Of a stretch of DNA of 64,000 nucleotides, positions 1 through 12,300 are shown one piece after another. The translations under genes were made by a program, and so were the position numbers. Origin of the DNA: Melastoma dodecandrum (lineage: Eukaryota; Streptophyta; Magnoliopsida; Myrtales; Melastomataceae). A model generated the notes under the pieces. That model was not told the DNA's origin, ran no database searches, and saw only the letters and a list, made by a program, of their open reading frames with translations. Each line of letters begins with the position of its first letter. The first letter of the stretch is position 1. The stretch lies in NCBI GenBank assembly GCA_029817715.1, contig JARUPY010000318.1, forward strand, positions 1 through 64,000, written 5' to 3'.

Positions 1-1260
1 CGACCATGGCTGCGTCAGGTTTATACCCCAATGATCTGCGAACTGATTTCTCCAAGGACCTGCTCTCCCAGCCATCTTCTCGGACACCGTAATCGACAAT
101 CAATGATAAACAGGTTGTTACCTAAAACCACTCCCCTATCTTCTCTCCTTCTCATGCTCCTTACCATCTAACATATCTTCCTTCCCAAGTGACAACTCTC
201 TGGCGCTCTTTTCAAACCTGCCGCGGGTTCACCTCATATCCAAAGTCGCGAGCAACCAACACTCCTTGGAGGTCCCATGACTTTGACGGCAGCAAATCTA
301 TGCCCTCTCTTACTCCCCCTGCCAAACACTTCATCGGCGAACCCGCGTTTAGCCATAGCGAATCTCATCTGTACCTGTCCCACTCCTTCTAATCTCCCGC
401 CCCGTCTCAGACGGCGACAGCTTGCTCCCATAACCCCCAGAGGGTGACCCTTTCCCCAGCGACCTCGAATCTGTTGGTCGGACATTTTCTCCCCCCAGCA
501 CATCCACGTGGCGTCCCCAGCCTCAGCCACCTCTCTCTGGCGAATCCAAGGCAGCTCTCCCTTACAACCCCTCCCCTTCAAAACAGTAACGCCGCGGCAG
601 CCCCCCGGACCTTCTGCACTAGCCCACGTTACCACCGTCCACCCGCAATCGGCCAGTCTGTCGCCGCCTGACGCACCCTCTTACGAGCCCATACCCGGTC
701 AGATCCGACCCAGCATTCGGCTGCTAGCAGCGAGCACTCCTCCTGGCGTCGCAGTCCTTGAAGCAACCCTGTTCACCTCGACCCTGTCGTCCTTTCCCGC
801 CCTGTGGCCGTGACGAATTTCCGCCCCGGAGTAGCCTCCCACCTCATAATCCCCGACTGCCTCCTTACCCATCGCCGCAAGCCTTGGCGAATCCCGCCCA
901 GATCTGACTCTCCAAGACATGACGTCCCCAGCCGACCTCCACCACTCCCCCAGATCCGACCCATCTGAGAATCACGGCGAGCGCATCTCCTCCACTCCTC
1001 GCAAAACCCTCAGATCCAGCAAGCCGAACCTGCCCCCCTTCGACCATTGGTTGACCTCCCTCCCTGTACCCACCGCTAGGGGCATTCCAGCCCCGAAACG
1101 GCTCTCCAGCTCGAGCCCCCCGCCGCCCCAAAGTTAGCAGCAACAGTCTTCTTCCCCTGGCGGCCGCCCTCCAACACGAGACGACTTACATCCGTTTCAA
1201 ATAGGTTGGGTTAGAGAAACACCTTCGGCAGATTGCTAAAAAGGCTACAGGAAGGTAAAT
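1..1260. other. C-rich stretch without a recognisable gene
   Basis: The plus strand is rich in C and CT, so long open frames arise on both strands from composition alone, giving Pro/Ser-rich peptides on plus and Gly/Arg-rich peptides on minus. I see no known domain, no consistent start and no intron signals tying these frames together. It may be part of a retrotransposon LTR or leader, but nothing proves that. I do not call a gene. Confidence 0.5.
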
Positions 1261-2079
1261 GCGTCACCGTTCTTTTCCTACTCTTAATTTAAAATGGTCC
1301 ACGTGACATTTTTTCATCAAATGGTCTGACGACATTTCATATTTGTTTAATCAAACAGTCCCCACATTGCAGGTTGAATTCCTCGTTACCATGGACCACT
1401 TTAACAAAAATAGGTTTAATTTAATTCCTTTGACCCTCGTGGAAGTATTAATTATTTTTTAGTTTTCGTGGTTGTCTACGTTTTAAGAGTCTAATCTATT
1501 TTTAACAGGCATGATTTTATTTAAGTTCACCTTGCATTCTTATATATACAATAATAACTTATCTTGTTATGCATCACTAATTATTCATCTTTCTCCTCTT
1601 TGTTTTTCATGAAAAACAACGGCGAGGACTTTTCGGACATCCTTGGGCAATTTACATCGAGTGAACAGCCTTCATTCAAAACGGTAAGACAAGCCTTACT
1701 ATTACTCGATTTAATTTGAATTTTGGTTCCCGAATTCGACGATACTTAAACCACGTTATTTATATTTTCTTCACATGTACATCGAGTTATTGATCTCGGA
1801 AGGTTGACCCACAAATTTTCGAGAAGATTAACTCGAAGGCGCGTGTAATCAAACCTCGCGTGGATCTACCCCGGCCAAAACTACCGCGTGCTTGAAGGCT
1901 TACAGCGCCCCAACCTCAATCAAAGGTTACAAAGGGGGGGGGAGAGCGGGCCTCTCCGAATTTTCTTTAAACCCACTTGTAAACGGATTGCGGGCCCCAC
2001 GTGTATAGGCCCGCAATCACCACCCCCACCGCCCTTCCCCACTCTTACTTTCCCCCCCCGCCCCTTTTGATCTAAATAA
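1261..2079. other. Gene-free, AT-rich then mixed composition
   Basis: No open frame with a recognisable domain is visible. A G run near 1935 and C runs near 2020-2060 create short chance frames. It probably belongs to the same decayed repeat as the LTR-like end at 2080-2376. Confidence 0.45.
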
Positions 2080-2400
2080 TTGATTAGTGATTGCGCGCTT
2101 ATTTAGGCTTTAGGTTTGAATGTCGCATTGCCTTGTATTAATCAAACCAACCTAAAGCCGGGGTCCAACGCCCGTTAAAAACGTCGATAAGAGTCCGGCC
2201 CACTCCCGGATTTGTGGGCCCAACTACCCGTCAATCAAAAGTTACATTTTTTGGACAAATTCGCCACCCTTTGATCCGCATGTTTTAAGAATACAAAGGT
2301 TAGTAAATAGGAATCCCCCGAACCTGAACTCATATTTTTTCCGACTCTAAATCACACCATTTTTAAACTAAGTCGGTGGCGACTCTGGAACAAGTTTTCC
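2080..2400 (+). repeat. LTR 3' end plus tRNA-Arg-type primer binding site (fragment)
   Basis: The segment ends in AAGTCGGTGGCGACTCTGG at 2370-2388. TGGCGACTC (2377-2385) is complementary to the 3' end of a plant tRNA-Arg (..GAGTCGCCA). It is the primer binding site used by Tat/Ogre-lineage Ty3-gypsy elements. The sequence before it would be the U5 end of an LTR. No gag or pol follows in the expected direction; instead a second, inverted copy of the same motif lies 370 bases to the right. Assignment to a lineage is an inference from the primer site only. Confidence 0.5.
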
Positions 2401-2689
2401 AAAGATTAACTAAACCAGACCAGCCACCCTTTTTCTGTAGCCATTTAGGATGAGGTGACGGCAAACCGACGCCGCTCCCTGAAGCCCTCCCAAAAATTCA
2501 CGAGCGTGGTCCTTAACGCAGCTTTTCGCTCGCCCACCTTCAGGAACTGGAGATGGTTGGCGAAACGTCCCGCAGACACCTTCGCGAATCAAGGGAAGCT
2601 GCCCAACCCCGGGTTCCTCTTTCCTCGCAGCGTCCAGCGACCGGACTAGGCCTCGGGGGGAGCCGGGCCCGGATCCTCGGGTTGCCCGA

Positions 2690-2830
2690 ACCGCCATCGC
2701 GCGCAGTGGCTAGGGGCCGAAGGTGCGCGTATAGTATGCTAATAATGGAGTCGCCACCGACTTTATTTAAAAATAGTATAAAGTCGAAAAACTAAAGAGG
2801 GTACTAAGACGGAAGGCGCACGTACAAACA
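2690..2830 (-). repeat. Inverted second copy of the LTR end/primer binding site
   Basis: On the minus strand the sequence reads AAGTCGGTGGCGACTCCATT starting at 2763, matching the motif at 2370-2386 on the plus strand over at least 16 bases. The two sites face each other, so the roughly 370 bases between them look like the first internal bases of two oppositely oriented retroelements, or one rearranged one. Confidence 0.5.
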
Positions 2831-3135
2831 CGACGAATACTGAGTGATGCCCCCTCTCCTCAACAGATCAATTTTATTATGATGTAGCATCCAGACATCC
2901 ATGGTTCCATGGACTTAGCGCCGATGATTCCCGAGGTTAAAAATTGTTTGGTTGGGTCATTAGAGGAATGCTAGTGAAATGGTTATTCCCCGCACTTTTT
3001 TTTTACTTTTGCGGAAAGGAAAAGAAAAAGAATAAACAAATTAATAATAAAACGAGAAGCGAGGAGGTTGCCAAAGGCAGTGGTGCAGCGCAAAGACAAG
3101 ACCTCGAGGTAGTAAGGCATAATCACATGTCGCCA

Positions 3136-3420
3136 TCTGTTAAACTATAAAATGTAATAAACCAAGCTTAGAGCTTTTAAGTCTAATAGTAAAGGTTCTC
3201 ATGATATCGGCAGTGGTCATTGGTTCGAAATACCCCGTGCACGCAATAACCCGAAAAATATGGCGAGAGGACAAAAGAGCCCGCCTAGCCTTGAACCAAA
3301 GGCCTATAGCCAAAGATGCCAGCGCGGTTCGGTTTGAGGGGGCATGTTAAACTATATAATGTATAATAAACCTCACCCTACTAGCTTAAGCTTTTAAGTC
3401 AAACAGATAGGGTGTCTACA
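3136..3420. repeat. Pair of direct repeats around TGTTAAACTATA
   Basis: TGTTAAACTATAAAATGTAATAAACC near 3138 recurs as TGTTAAACTATATAATGTATAATAAACC near 3345. Both are followed by a segment ending AGCTTTTAAGTC. The spacing is about 207 bases. This looks like a partial duplication inside an LTR or another interspersed repeat. No coding content is visible. Confidence 0.45.
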
Positions 3421-4263
3421 TCCTCTATCTTGTCATATTTTCCAGTGTTTTACTCTCCAAATCAATCTTTGTAATAAGAAGTTTTCTCCGAATAAATTAA
3501 AAGCCTATGGACAGAGGAAACTTCAGATTTTTTTCATCTCCTATCGATTCAAAGAAAATACGTGGATGTTGCTTTCTTTTTCATGGAGCAACGTTTTCTA
3601 TGAGCTTCCTGCACTATGGGAATCCGTCCTGTACAATACTTTGATCCTAAGAATGGTGAGCTATGTAACTAGAAAACGCAAATGATCGAACGAGTTATTG
3701 CTACAAGATCAAGTTTAAAACCGCTAGACTCCATGAAAAGGCAACGATGTCGAGACTTGCTTGTGGATGTAAAATCCGAGAGATTGGTGCTAACCAAACT
3801 GAAGCCAAAGCCGCCGGCTACAGATCTCTCATCCCGTCTTTTTTATATCCTCAAGTGGGACCATTCCGACTCAGCAAAAGCAATTCAGGGAACGGTTCGG
3901 GATCCCATAGACCTGATTCCCCAACCCATCGCAATCCCAAAACTTGAATTACTATGGTTTCCCAACCCTGAATCCTGCATGCACACAACAAGAACCACAT
4001 GCACAGGTATCCGTCTCTCTTCTCACAGGTGAATCTAAATCCACAAACAAGTGTTTCTTTCCCCCATATAAAAGCTCAAAACATTGCGTCATTTTCAGAT
4101 CACCAAGTAACAAATGAATGAAATATTTTCATTATTAGAGTTTTCAACAAACGTGCGTCATTCCATTCGGATCTCTGTTTTGTTTTTTTGAGGAAAACCG
4201 TAGAAAAACGTATCTGTGGTAACTTTCTAAACCAGGAAATAAAGAATAGATTATTGAACTGTA
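3421..4263. other. Gene-free flank of the copia element
   Basis: Short frames occur, the longest at 3682-4032, but I recognise no domain and see no splice signals linking them. The stretch runs directly into the left LTR-like repeat of the copia remnant at 4264. Confidence 0.4.
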
Positions 4264-5198
4264 TGAAGAGAAGGTGCTGTTGAATGACAAGGATGTGCTG
4301 GATGTGCGCAAGATTGAAGGCGAACGTTGAAAACCTACTGGAAGAGCATATTATCAAGCTGCAGCATTGCCAAGAAGTGACAATGGGAGTTAATTCAGGT
4401 GGTGAGTTTGTTGGTTCAGGTGTCAATAAAGCAAAGAAGTATGTTCAGAGGCTCATGGCGTTCCTTCAGTACTTAAAAAGAATAGATCTTCTCAATACAC
4501 TGCTGCTGCTGTGAACTACTCTACCTCATTCCCTGTCGTTATGCCTTCTTGCATTTACCACTTCTGAGTCTTCTTTGTGTTGATCCTTCCACATGTCACA
4601 TCATTCAAAAGCATTAGGTATATGTATGACTATTCAGAACTAATCGTCAGTCCTTCCTAAATTGGTTGATTTGTCCTCTTCATTGATATTTGACCTAATA
4701 AGCAACCAATCATATAACAAGTAATCTTGATTGGTTTTCTTGTTTCTACAACTGTTCTGCAGATATCAGTTTCTTCTTCCTACTAAAGAAAAAGTTTATG
4801 TTTGTCATATAAGAACATTGCAACTTCTGTCTGGCTCTACTTCTTGAAAATGTCTTATATATACCTACCATTTTCTCTTTAAACTTACACATTTCTGTGA
4901 GGCAGCTTATGTCTTCTTGTTTCATTCAGTGTTTTTTTCTTAAGAAATTTGTGTTTCATTAAGGACATATCATCATGGAAGATCATTGGACTTGCTAAAG
5001 AGAGAGACGAACTACAACATCCTTCAAAGAAAGAGGAAAACAGTTTTGGGTCTAGCTTTTGACTACTTGTGTACCCTTTGTTAGTACTCAATTTGATGTA
5101 TGGCATCATAGATCTTGGTCCATCTTTTCTTATGACAAGGTTACGATTAGTACAGAAATATAAACAGCTTGGAACCTTGTTTTAGCAAGACAATTTGT

Positions 5199-5776
5199 TC
5201 AGCTTGTCATGAGGCCAAACAGAAAAGGCAACCATTTCCTATTCATATGAAGAATACAGCTGTTTGTTTTGAGCTTATACATTGCGATATTTGGGGACCT
5301 TTTTCAGTTGAAACATTGGAAGGGTATCAAATATTTTTATAACAATTTGTGGAAGACTACAGTTGGAGTAAACGTGGTTTTTATTTGTTAAAAAAAACAA
5401 ATCGTGATGCAGTAACATCTGCTTCCTCAATTCTGTTCCATGGTGTTTACAACAGTTTTCTTCCAAGGTGAAGTGTGTTACGTCAGACAATGGCGGAGAA
5501 TTCATGTTGTCTACTTTCTATGCAGGACAAGGTATTTTGCATACAGACTACATATGTCTAGAAAGCACCATCAACAAAATGGTGTTATTAGAGCGTAAAC
5601 ATCAAACATATCTTAAATGTTGCTTAGAGCACTCATGTTTCAAGCAAAATTTTCCTATTAAAGTTTTCTGGGATCATGCTATTTTAACAGCTACACATGG
5701 TCAATTATTAAGAGCTCCTTCTAACTTATTGGCAATAAGACTCCTTATGATTTGTTTATTTCAATGTCAAACCTGA
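5199..5776 (+). pseudogene. copia integrase remnant
   Basis: The reading frame gives CHEAKQKRQPFP followed by LIHCDIWGPFSVET, the junction of the zinc-binding and catalytic parts of copia integrases. VKCVTSDNGGEF at about 5468-5506 follows and contains a catalytic Asp. The integrase would insert retrotransposon cDNA into the chromosome. The frame is broken by stops after about 5340 and again past the SDNGGEF block. Only parts of the core are readable, so no active protein can be made. Confidence 0.8.
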
Positions 5777-6554
5777 TTACCAATCATTTAAGGGTATTTT
5801 GGCTGCTTTTGTATGCTTATACTTTTGTCTCATGGACGCTCTAAGTTTATTGCTACAACAGTTTTGAAAGTGCATTTTTTCTGGGTTATCAATATGGTAC
5901 TAAGGGTTACAAAGTTTATGATTGTGGTTACTCATAAACTCTTTGTTTCAAGAGATATTACATTTTATGAACAATTGTTTTCCCTTTGCAGAAATATACA
6001 GGACAATTGTTCTCATTCTCCTGAATCTTCTCTTGGTTTTCGGGATTTCTTTGCTAGATCAGGTCATTCATCACTCACGGGCATATGGATGTTCCATCAT
6101 CATCATATTTAATTGTTTTCTTCTGAATCAGATTGTTGTTTTCTTCACATTCCTAGGATCAAGTTGATTGATCGTGCTTTTGTTCCAGTAGACATCTAGA
6201 AAGAGTGCGCTAGACTTAAGCGTTTGCCTAACTTACTTGAGGATTATCATGTTTCTTTAGCTCTCTCTGAAGCGATTCCTTCTTCTTCATTCTCTTCTCT
6301 ATCCTCCTTCTACACCCTGTCTTCTTCTCTACACTCTATCCATTTCAATAAATATGTTTTCTTATTCTGATTACCTCCTTCTTATAGAACTTTTTCTATC
6401 AATGTAAGCTTTCATCCTGAACCTTCTTGTTATGATGAGGCAGTTCTTGATAAGAAAAAGCGTTCTGCTAGCCAATCTGATGTTTTCAGCTCTTAGTTTG
6501 AGAATAATACTCGGATTTATAACAGCTTTGCCAATTATGGAAAGTCTCCTATAG

Positions 6555-7050
6555 GTTGCAAATGGCTTTTCAAAACCAAGTTTAAGGGCTGATGGATATG
6601 TTGATAAATATAAGGCCCGATAGTGGCTAAAAGGTATACTCAGAAAGCTTGAATTGATTATACAGAAACATTTTAGTCTATGGTTCTAAACATACCACTG
6701 TGAGGGTTTTCTTATTCCTTGGCTGCCATGTATGGTTTGTATTAGTCTCAATTGGACCATAAATAATGCATTTTTGAATGGTGATTTGGAAGAGGAAGTT
6801 TATATGGAGATTACTTTGGGTTTGGATGTTTGCTTCTGTGCAGGCTTAAGGGGGAGACACGGTCCCAGGAGAAATGGTGTGTATGCTGCAAAAGAATTAT
6901 ATATGGTCCTTAAGCAAGCTTTTCGTCAAGGGAATTCTAAGTTTGTTGCAGCATTGAAGCAGTATGATTTTGGAGGTCAAATTACTCCTTTTTTTGTTAA
7001 GGGATTTGGTCATAAATTTGTAGCCTTAGCTTGGTTTATGTTGAGATGAC
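6555..7050 (+). pseudogene. copia reverse transcriptase remnant
   Basis: Readable blocks are IGCKWLFKTKF at about 6553, INNAFLNGDLEEEVYMEI at about 6752 and, after a break, ELYMVLKQAFRQGNSKF at about 6890. These correspond to conserved blocks of copia reverse transcriptase. The active-site block with the YVDD-type motif is not cleanly readable around 7020-7080. Several shifts and stops separate the pieces. Confidence 0.8.
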
Positions 7051-7369
7051 ATAGCAATTTTCTAGTACTGATTTAGATCAAATCAACGAGTTAAAACAAT
7101 ATTTGATCATTTCAGTTGTTTTTAAGTTTAAAGAATTTGGGTGACTTAAAGTATTTTTTTGGGGCTCCGAGAATGCAAGGTCAAAGTTTTAGGATTGTGA
7201 TTTTCACAGAGAAAGTATGAATTTTAGAGTTGATAAAAAGAGCACTAGTTTTATTGGGTGCAAAGCCACAACCTTAGCTCCTATGATGACAGGACCATAA
7301 GTTGTCCAAAGATAATGGGGCAGTTTTGCTAAAATCCTACTCCATATCGGAAGTTGGTTGAGACAATTG

Positions 7370-8035
7370 ATTGTTATTGGACGTTGACTAAGGGCCGGAT
7401 TTGATGTATTCAGTTCAGAATATAATCACAGTTATTTATGGAAAAGCCAATCGCAGTAAAAGATCACTTTGGATGCAGCTTTGCAAAATTCTGAAATCAT
7501 GAGAAAGGAGGCACTAGGGACAGGGTACTCTTTCTTTAGCTCAAAAGCTGTCAATGAATTGGTATGCTTACTGTGATAGTGATTGGGGAGCTTGTCTGGA
7601 TACAAGGAGATCCTTTGACCGGATTATTGTGTGTTCGTTGGTTGAATCGCTATATCTCATAGGAAGACGAAAAACAAGTCACAGTTGCTAGAAGTTCAGC
7701 AGAGGGCTGAATATCGTTGCCTTGGGAATTTGCAAACAACAAAAATTGTGTTTGGTTAATTTGCATTGCTTAAAGAGTTTCAAGGTGGAAGTACAAAAAG
7801 CTAGCCTTACATTGTGGTTAATCAATTCTGTCATTTTATATCATCTAAAAACCCTATTTTTTATGGGAAAGCGACAAAGCACTTAGAAATGGATCAGTCG
7901 TTATGGTGCGGGACAAGGTGTAAGAGGATGTTGATTGAGCTGCAATCTTGGTATCAAAGTTGCAGGTTGGCCAGATTTTTTCCTTTTACCAAGAGTTTTA
8001 CAAGTCCCATATTTCTTTTGGCTTAGAAGCAAGGA
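7370..8035 (+). pseudogene. copia RNase H remnant
   Basis: The segment encodes WYAYCDSDWGACLDTRRS (about 7560-7615), the copia RNase H catalytic region. VTVARSSAEG (about 7678-7706) follows, with a TGA where copia RNase H normally continues with Glu. The terminal part runs to about 8030. Breaks occur throughout. The polypurine tract and the 3' LTR copy follow directly. Confidence 0.7.
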
Positions 8036-8299
8036 TGTACATGGAAAGGATATTTTTATCGAACCATCTGGAGGGGAGTATGAAGAGAAGAAGCTGTTGA
8101 TATGAGAAAGATGTGCTGGATGTAGCGCAAGAAGTAAAGGCGAAGGAGCAGAACAGAGTCTGTGCTCTAGTGAATAAAGTAGTGAGAGTCACTTGAAGAT
8201 GGGCTTGGGAACCGTGTTCATTAGTCAAAATGAATATATTAGGTTTAGGTCCAATATAAATTTATATAAGGTTGTTGTATTATGATATACTGGTTTGAG

Positions 8300-9360
8300 G
8301 GTTTTTGTGGAGAGAAAAAATAAAAGACTCCGTCTTTTCTCCGATCGTGGGGATTCAACACACATGCTTGCCTTCCCGGAAAATTTTTCCTTGGATAAAC
8401 TGCACACACAAACAGATTGAGTAAGGTTTAGTTTCGGGGGTGGGTGATGCAAATAGAGGAGACAGGGATCAATGGATGACAATAAAACCAGTTCCAATCA
8501 TTAAAACCTTAACAGAACAAAAAAAAATAAATGCGGTCGAAGAACTGAAAATCCCGAAAGATTAAGGTAATAAAGCGAACATGTCATTTTTATCTTAAGG
8601 TAAAATATCGAAAAGGAAATGATCATTGTTTTGTTCGACTTTCCGAAAAAAGAAAAAGTCGGAGTCAGAAAGCAAAGATCGGGAATGAAAACGAGAGATA
8701 CGCTCGCGGAGAGAAAAGGATAGAGGTCAGTCCCCCAACCCCAGCCCCCGTTGTAATCATTTACTCCAATCTGCCACTTCATGGCATTTACCCCCCGAAG
8801 AGAAATACAAACAAAATAGTAATAATCAACCAGAAAAGCCAATAAGAACGATGGAAAAAATTGGGGATCTTTAAGGAGAAATTGACCTCGGCTGAGAAAG
8901 GAACCAAGCTGGGGGAAAACTGAGATCAGGGAGCTACACGATTGAGGGGAATGAAAGCCTGGTCCCGACACCCACCTTAAAAATTCAAAGGAAGGAAAAG
9001 AAAACCCTAGATCTGTTATGGCGATGAAGAGAAAAGCTTGGAGATTTTCTACTTTTGGCGTTTTTTTACCGCGTAGGGCGTCCGAGCCAGACAAACATTC
9101 CCCACAAACGGTAGCTCCTCTCATCAAAGGGGAATTCCCCGTCGTTACCTTGAGAGATTAGAAACAGCCCTTGATATCAAAGGTTGTCTGGAATTTGGAT
9201 AGAGGAGGAGAGAGAGGGAGGAGTTGAAGTGGATGACCGGAGGATGAGTCGGGGGTTGTTTGTGTTTTGGTTGTGCGTTTGCGAGAGAGGAAAATGAGGA
9301 GGAAGATATGGTGGGAGTTAAAAAGGTGGGATTTGAAACCCCAAAACAAAAAAGGTAAAT
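8300..9360 (-). other. Gene-leader-like segment, minus strand, no confirmed CDS
   Basis: Read on the minus strand, this stretch is CT-rich and contains TCTAGGGTTTTC near 9010, a motif common in plant 5' leaders. It also has a possible acceptor TGTGTGTGCAG near 8400. A 208-codon open frame (8501-9127) matches no family I recognise. It could be the promoter and leader of a gene whose body was displaced by the copia insertion to the left, but no coding exon confirms this. Confidence 0.3.
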
Positions 9361-12300
9361 AAAGAAAAGTAGATATGGATGGGATAAGACTCGATACTGC
9401 TACACTAATTGTCCTCCCTCCTCACTCTCTTCATACGTCCTATTCATATTTAACAACCCTCAAATTTTCTTATGTTTTGTGCTCTCCAATGCGCATTTTC
9501 GAAATCACGGGACTGAGGGTTAGTAAATAAAACAAGCTTTGACAATTCCCAAAACCAATTCCCAAGAAATGACAAAAAAAAATGGGATATTATTTCCTAA
9601 TGCATAGAGAGTGTGCTCCATTGGAGAGCAAGAAGCAGAGGGGATAACCAAATTAAGGAGCACTAACACCAACAAGACTGTTTTGTTACTCTTCATTAAT
9701 TATCTAATATGAGGTTTGAAACTATTTCTCTAGGGAAAAGGGAAATGATTCGTTAATCAATAAATATATATATAAAAAAAAAAGCACAGCACAATAATCA
9801 GTAAGTGTTAAGGTGTGGTGGCCATTTTTTTGAAAATATATTGTTGATTCGTTCGATGTCTGAAATTTAATTTTATTTTATGGGACTTGGTGGATTGGTT
9901 GACCGAGAAAAATGGTAAAAATTTTTTGGATTCATTACATGATCGTGAATGATGACGATGAACACCAGGACTTCTTCATTTGTTTAAAAAAAACACAAAG
10001 AAATATTTAACTAAATCCTCAGAACCCACTTTTGCATACCCCCAAGAAATTCGACCCCCATTTAATATAAAATCACAAGGACAATTTCAAAATAAAAAAT
10101 ATTCATTTTTGGACGTTTTCCAACTTTTTGTGAGTGTTTTGTTCTCTTCGTTTCCTTGTAACGTGACTTTTAGTAATTTCGACATTCATGATTGTCGCGT
10201 GACATTTCCCTTTTGTATTCTTTTTTCGATAATAATAGTAGTTTAAACAGAAGTGCAAACTGATATGTGTAGATTTAAAGAATGTCCCGCAATCTTAAAA
10301 ACGAGAACGTTTCGGTAGTTGAGTTTTTTCAATGTGCATTGCATTTGAATCTTAAGCTTAATCCGTAATCTGCCTCCAAAAAAATAATAATAATAATAAA
10401 CTGTATGTGTGATGAAAAAATCGATTGATTCCCCCAAACATGTCACTAGGCTAAACATCACGAGTCATGTTACAATTTAGTGGAATGAGAATGACAATTT
10501 CCTTTCCTTAGTAAAATAACGTTGTTTCGTTTCATTTCGATCATTCATTTCCTTAGTAAAAAAAAAAACGATTTGAAATTTGTCCCTTTCACTTCCCCGC
10601 AAAACCAAAACACCCCGATGATTAGTAGACCATTTTTTTTTTTTTTTTGAAGTCCCCAAAGAAATGAGGAAAAATTCCAATTTCCAAATCTTATATTTTG
10701 AAGAAAATTCGTGGAGCAGAAAAGTTGCTGATTTTTGTCCCTTTTCCTTACACGGGAAAAAAAAAAAGTAATAAAAAGGAAAGAGGATGACACTGATATG
10801 TGTTAAGTCTACTTAAAGTGTAAGGCCAAGAAATAAAATAACTGTAATGATACCGCGACGGGGTGATTGAGGTTAGAAACATCATTATTTGTTTCATATT
10901 GACCCTCACAAAAAAACACGCTTTAGGATTCTTACGCCAAGTATAATGGTGTAACCAAAACACTACAAATTGCAAAATTACATATATTGATTTAAAGTAA
11001 AGTGATTTCATAAACCAGACATTAGTTTCTAACAATCTGAACATGGCGCTCTAGATCAAAAGAATTACTTGTTAAAATAAATAATAGTTATGGGAATTCA
11101 GAATAATTTCTTTTTTTTTTTTAACAATTCATTGCCTTCCTTTTATAAAAAGAAAGCCTTCTCTCTGTTAGGAGGATTTCTTGATTATGCAAATTTTTCT
11201 ATTTAACCTAAAAAGTAGGGAATGTAAAATGTTGCCCCCAGTCATAATGAACGATGGCTACAACATTTGCCTCTGGACGGTGGTATATAACATTACGATT
11301 GCCATCTGTGGTGTACATATTTGTTGGATCGCTGCCATCTTTCGTGTATGGTTGAGTTTCAAACATTAGAAGTGGATGAGAATGATACTTAGTAAGCTGG
11401 GTACCCTTATCCTAATGAAATTAATTAATTCTGTATGCGACTCTATTTTCGGTTCCGCTTTTTAATTGCGCTACTACACGTTTTCTTATATGAGTTTTAT
11501 TAACGGGGTGCGTGCTAATTATAATTATTACAGTCAAGATTTTATAATTTTAAAATATTTTAAAATAAAAAACACAACTTATATTATATATAAAATACCC
11601 TTCACAAATTTCTTCTTGTATTTACCAGAAGAAGGAGAACAATTGATTTTAACTCATTCTGCACACAGGAAATTGGACATTTTTAATTAATGGGGTGGCA
11701 GTCATTGGAAGTCGAAGCCAGAGGGTGGGGTGGAGGTGTGTTGTCAATAGTTTGGGTCGAGAGATGGATGAGATTTGGAGAGGGAGGATTTGACACTCCC
11801 CAACCCAACTGTAGTAAGTTTGGGGTACAGACAGTTCCTTGCCTAGTAAAGAAGGGACAACACGCTTTTTTATCTCTCCCGGATTCCACAATTACCCAAG
11901 AGAAAATTGTCAGTTCAAGCATAGAATCAAATAAGACCAAACCTGTGTGGGCGGGTGGGTTGAAGGGAGGACCATACGTGATGTGTATGTAAAATAGCAA
12001 AATGAGCCAAGACATCAGATTTCTACGTTATACTATGCATGCGCCATGGAATATATATATATATATATAGGAGCATTTGGGCCACACAATCAGGTCACAT
12101 TAAAGCTACCTACGCATGATACGCCCTTTTTCTATTAGCGACGATATAATTTTAAGGGGGTCGGGAGTCGAATTTCTTTGGGCCATTTCGCCCCCCATAA
12201 ATTCGGGCCGAGGATTTTCCGCTTTTTCCCACAAATGCCATGACATATGAACAGTCCTAGGCCTGCCACATTCGGAAAAGAAAGAAAGAAATTGTAGCTT

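Larger units (their letters stand above)
4264..8300 (+). mobile_element. Decayed Ty1-copia retrotransposon (element 1)
   Basis: Integrase, reverse transcriptase and RNase H remnants occur in Ty1-copia order on the plus strand. They are flanked by a direct repeat: TGAAGAGAAGGTGCTGTTGA at 4264 and TGAAGAGAAGAAGCTGTTGA at 8081, each followed by GATGTGCTGGATGT and GAAGGCGAA-like blocks. The right copy is preceded by a purine-rich tract (TGGAGGGGAG, 8069-8078), the expected polypurine tract before a 3' LTR. Stops and frameshifts are dense, so the element is long dead. The outer LTR limits are approximate, and gag is not recognisable. Confidence 0.8.

Noticed and set aside
189..1143. Several overlapping open frames of 60-133 codons on both strands
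   Set aside because: Their Pro/Ser or Gly/Arg composition follows from the C-rich strand; no motif, no splice pattern, overlapping in several frames.
4284..4514. 76-codon frame near the copia 5' end as a possible gag or host gene
   Set aside because: It starts inside the LTR-like direct repeat and shows no zinc knuckle or Gag motif.
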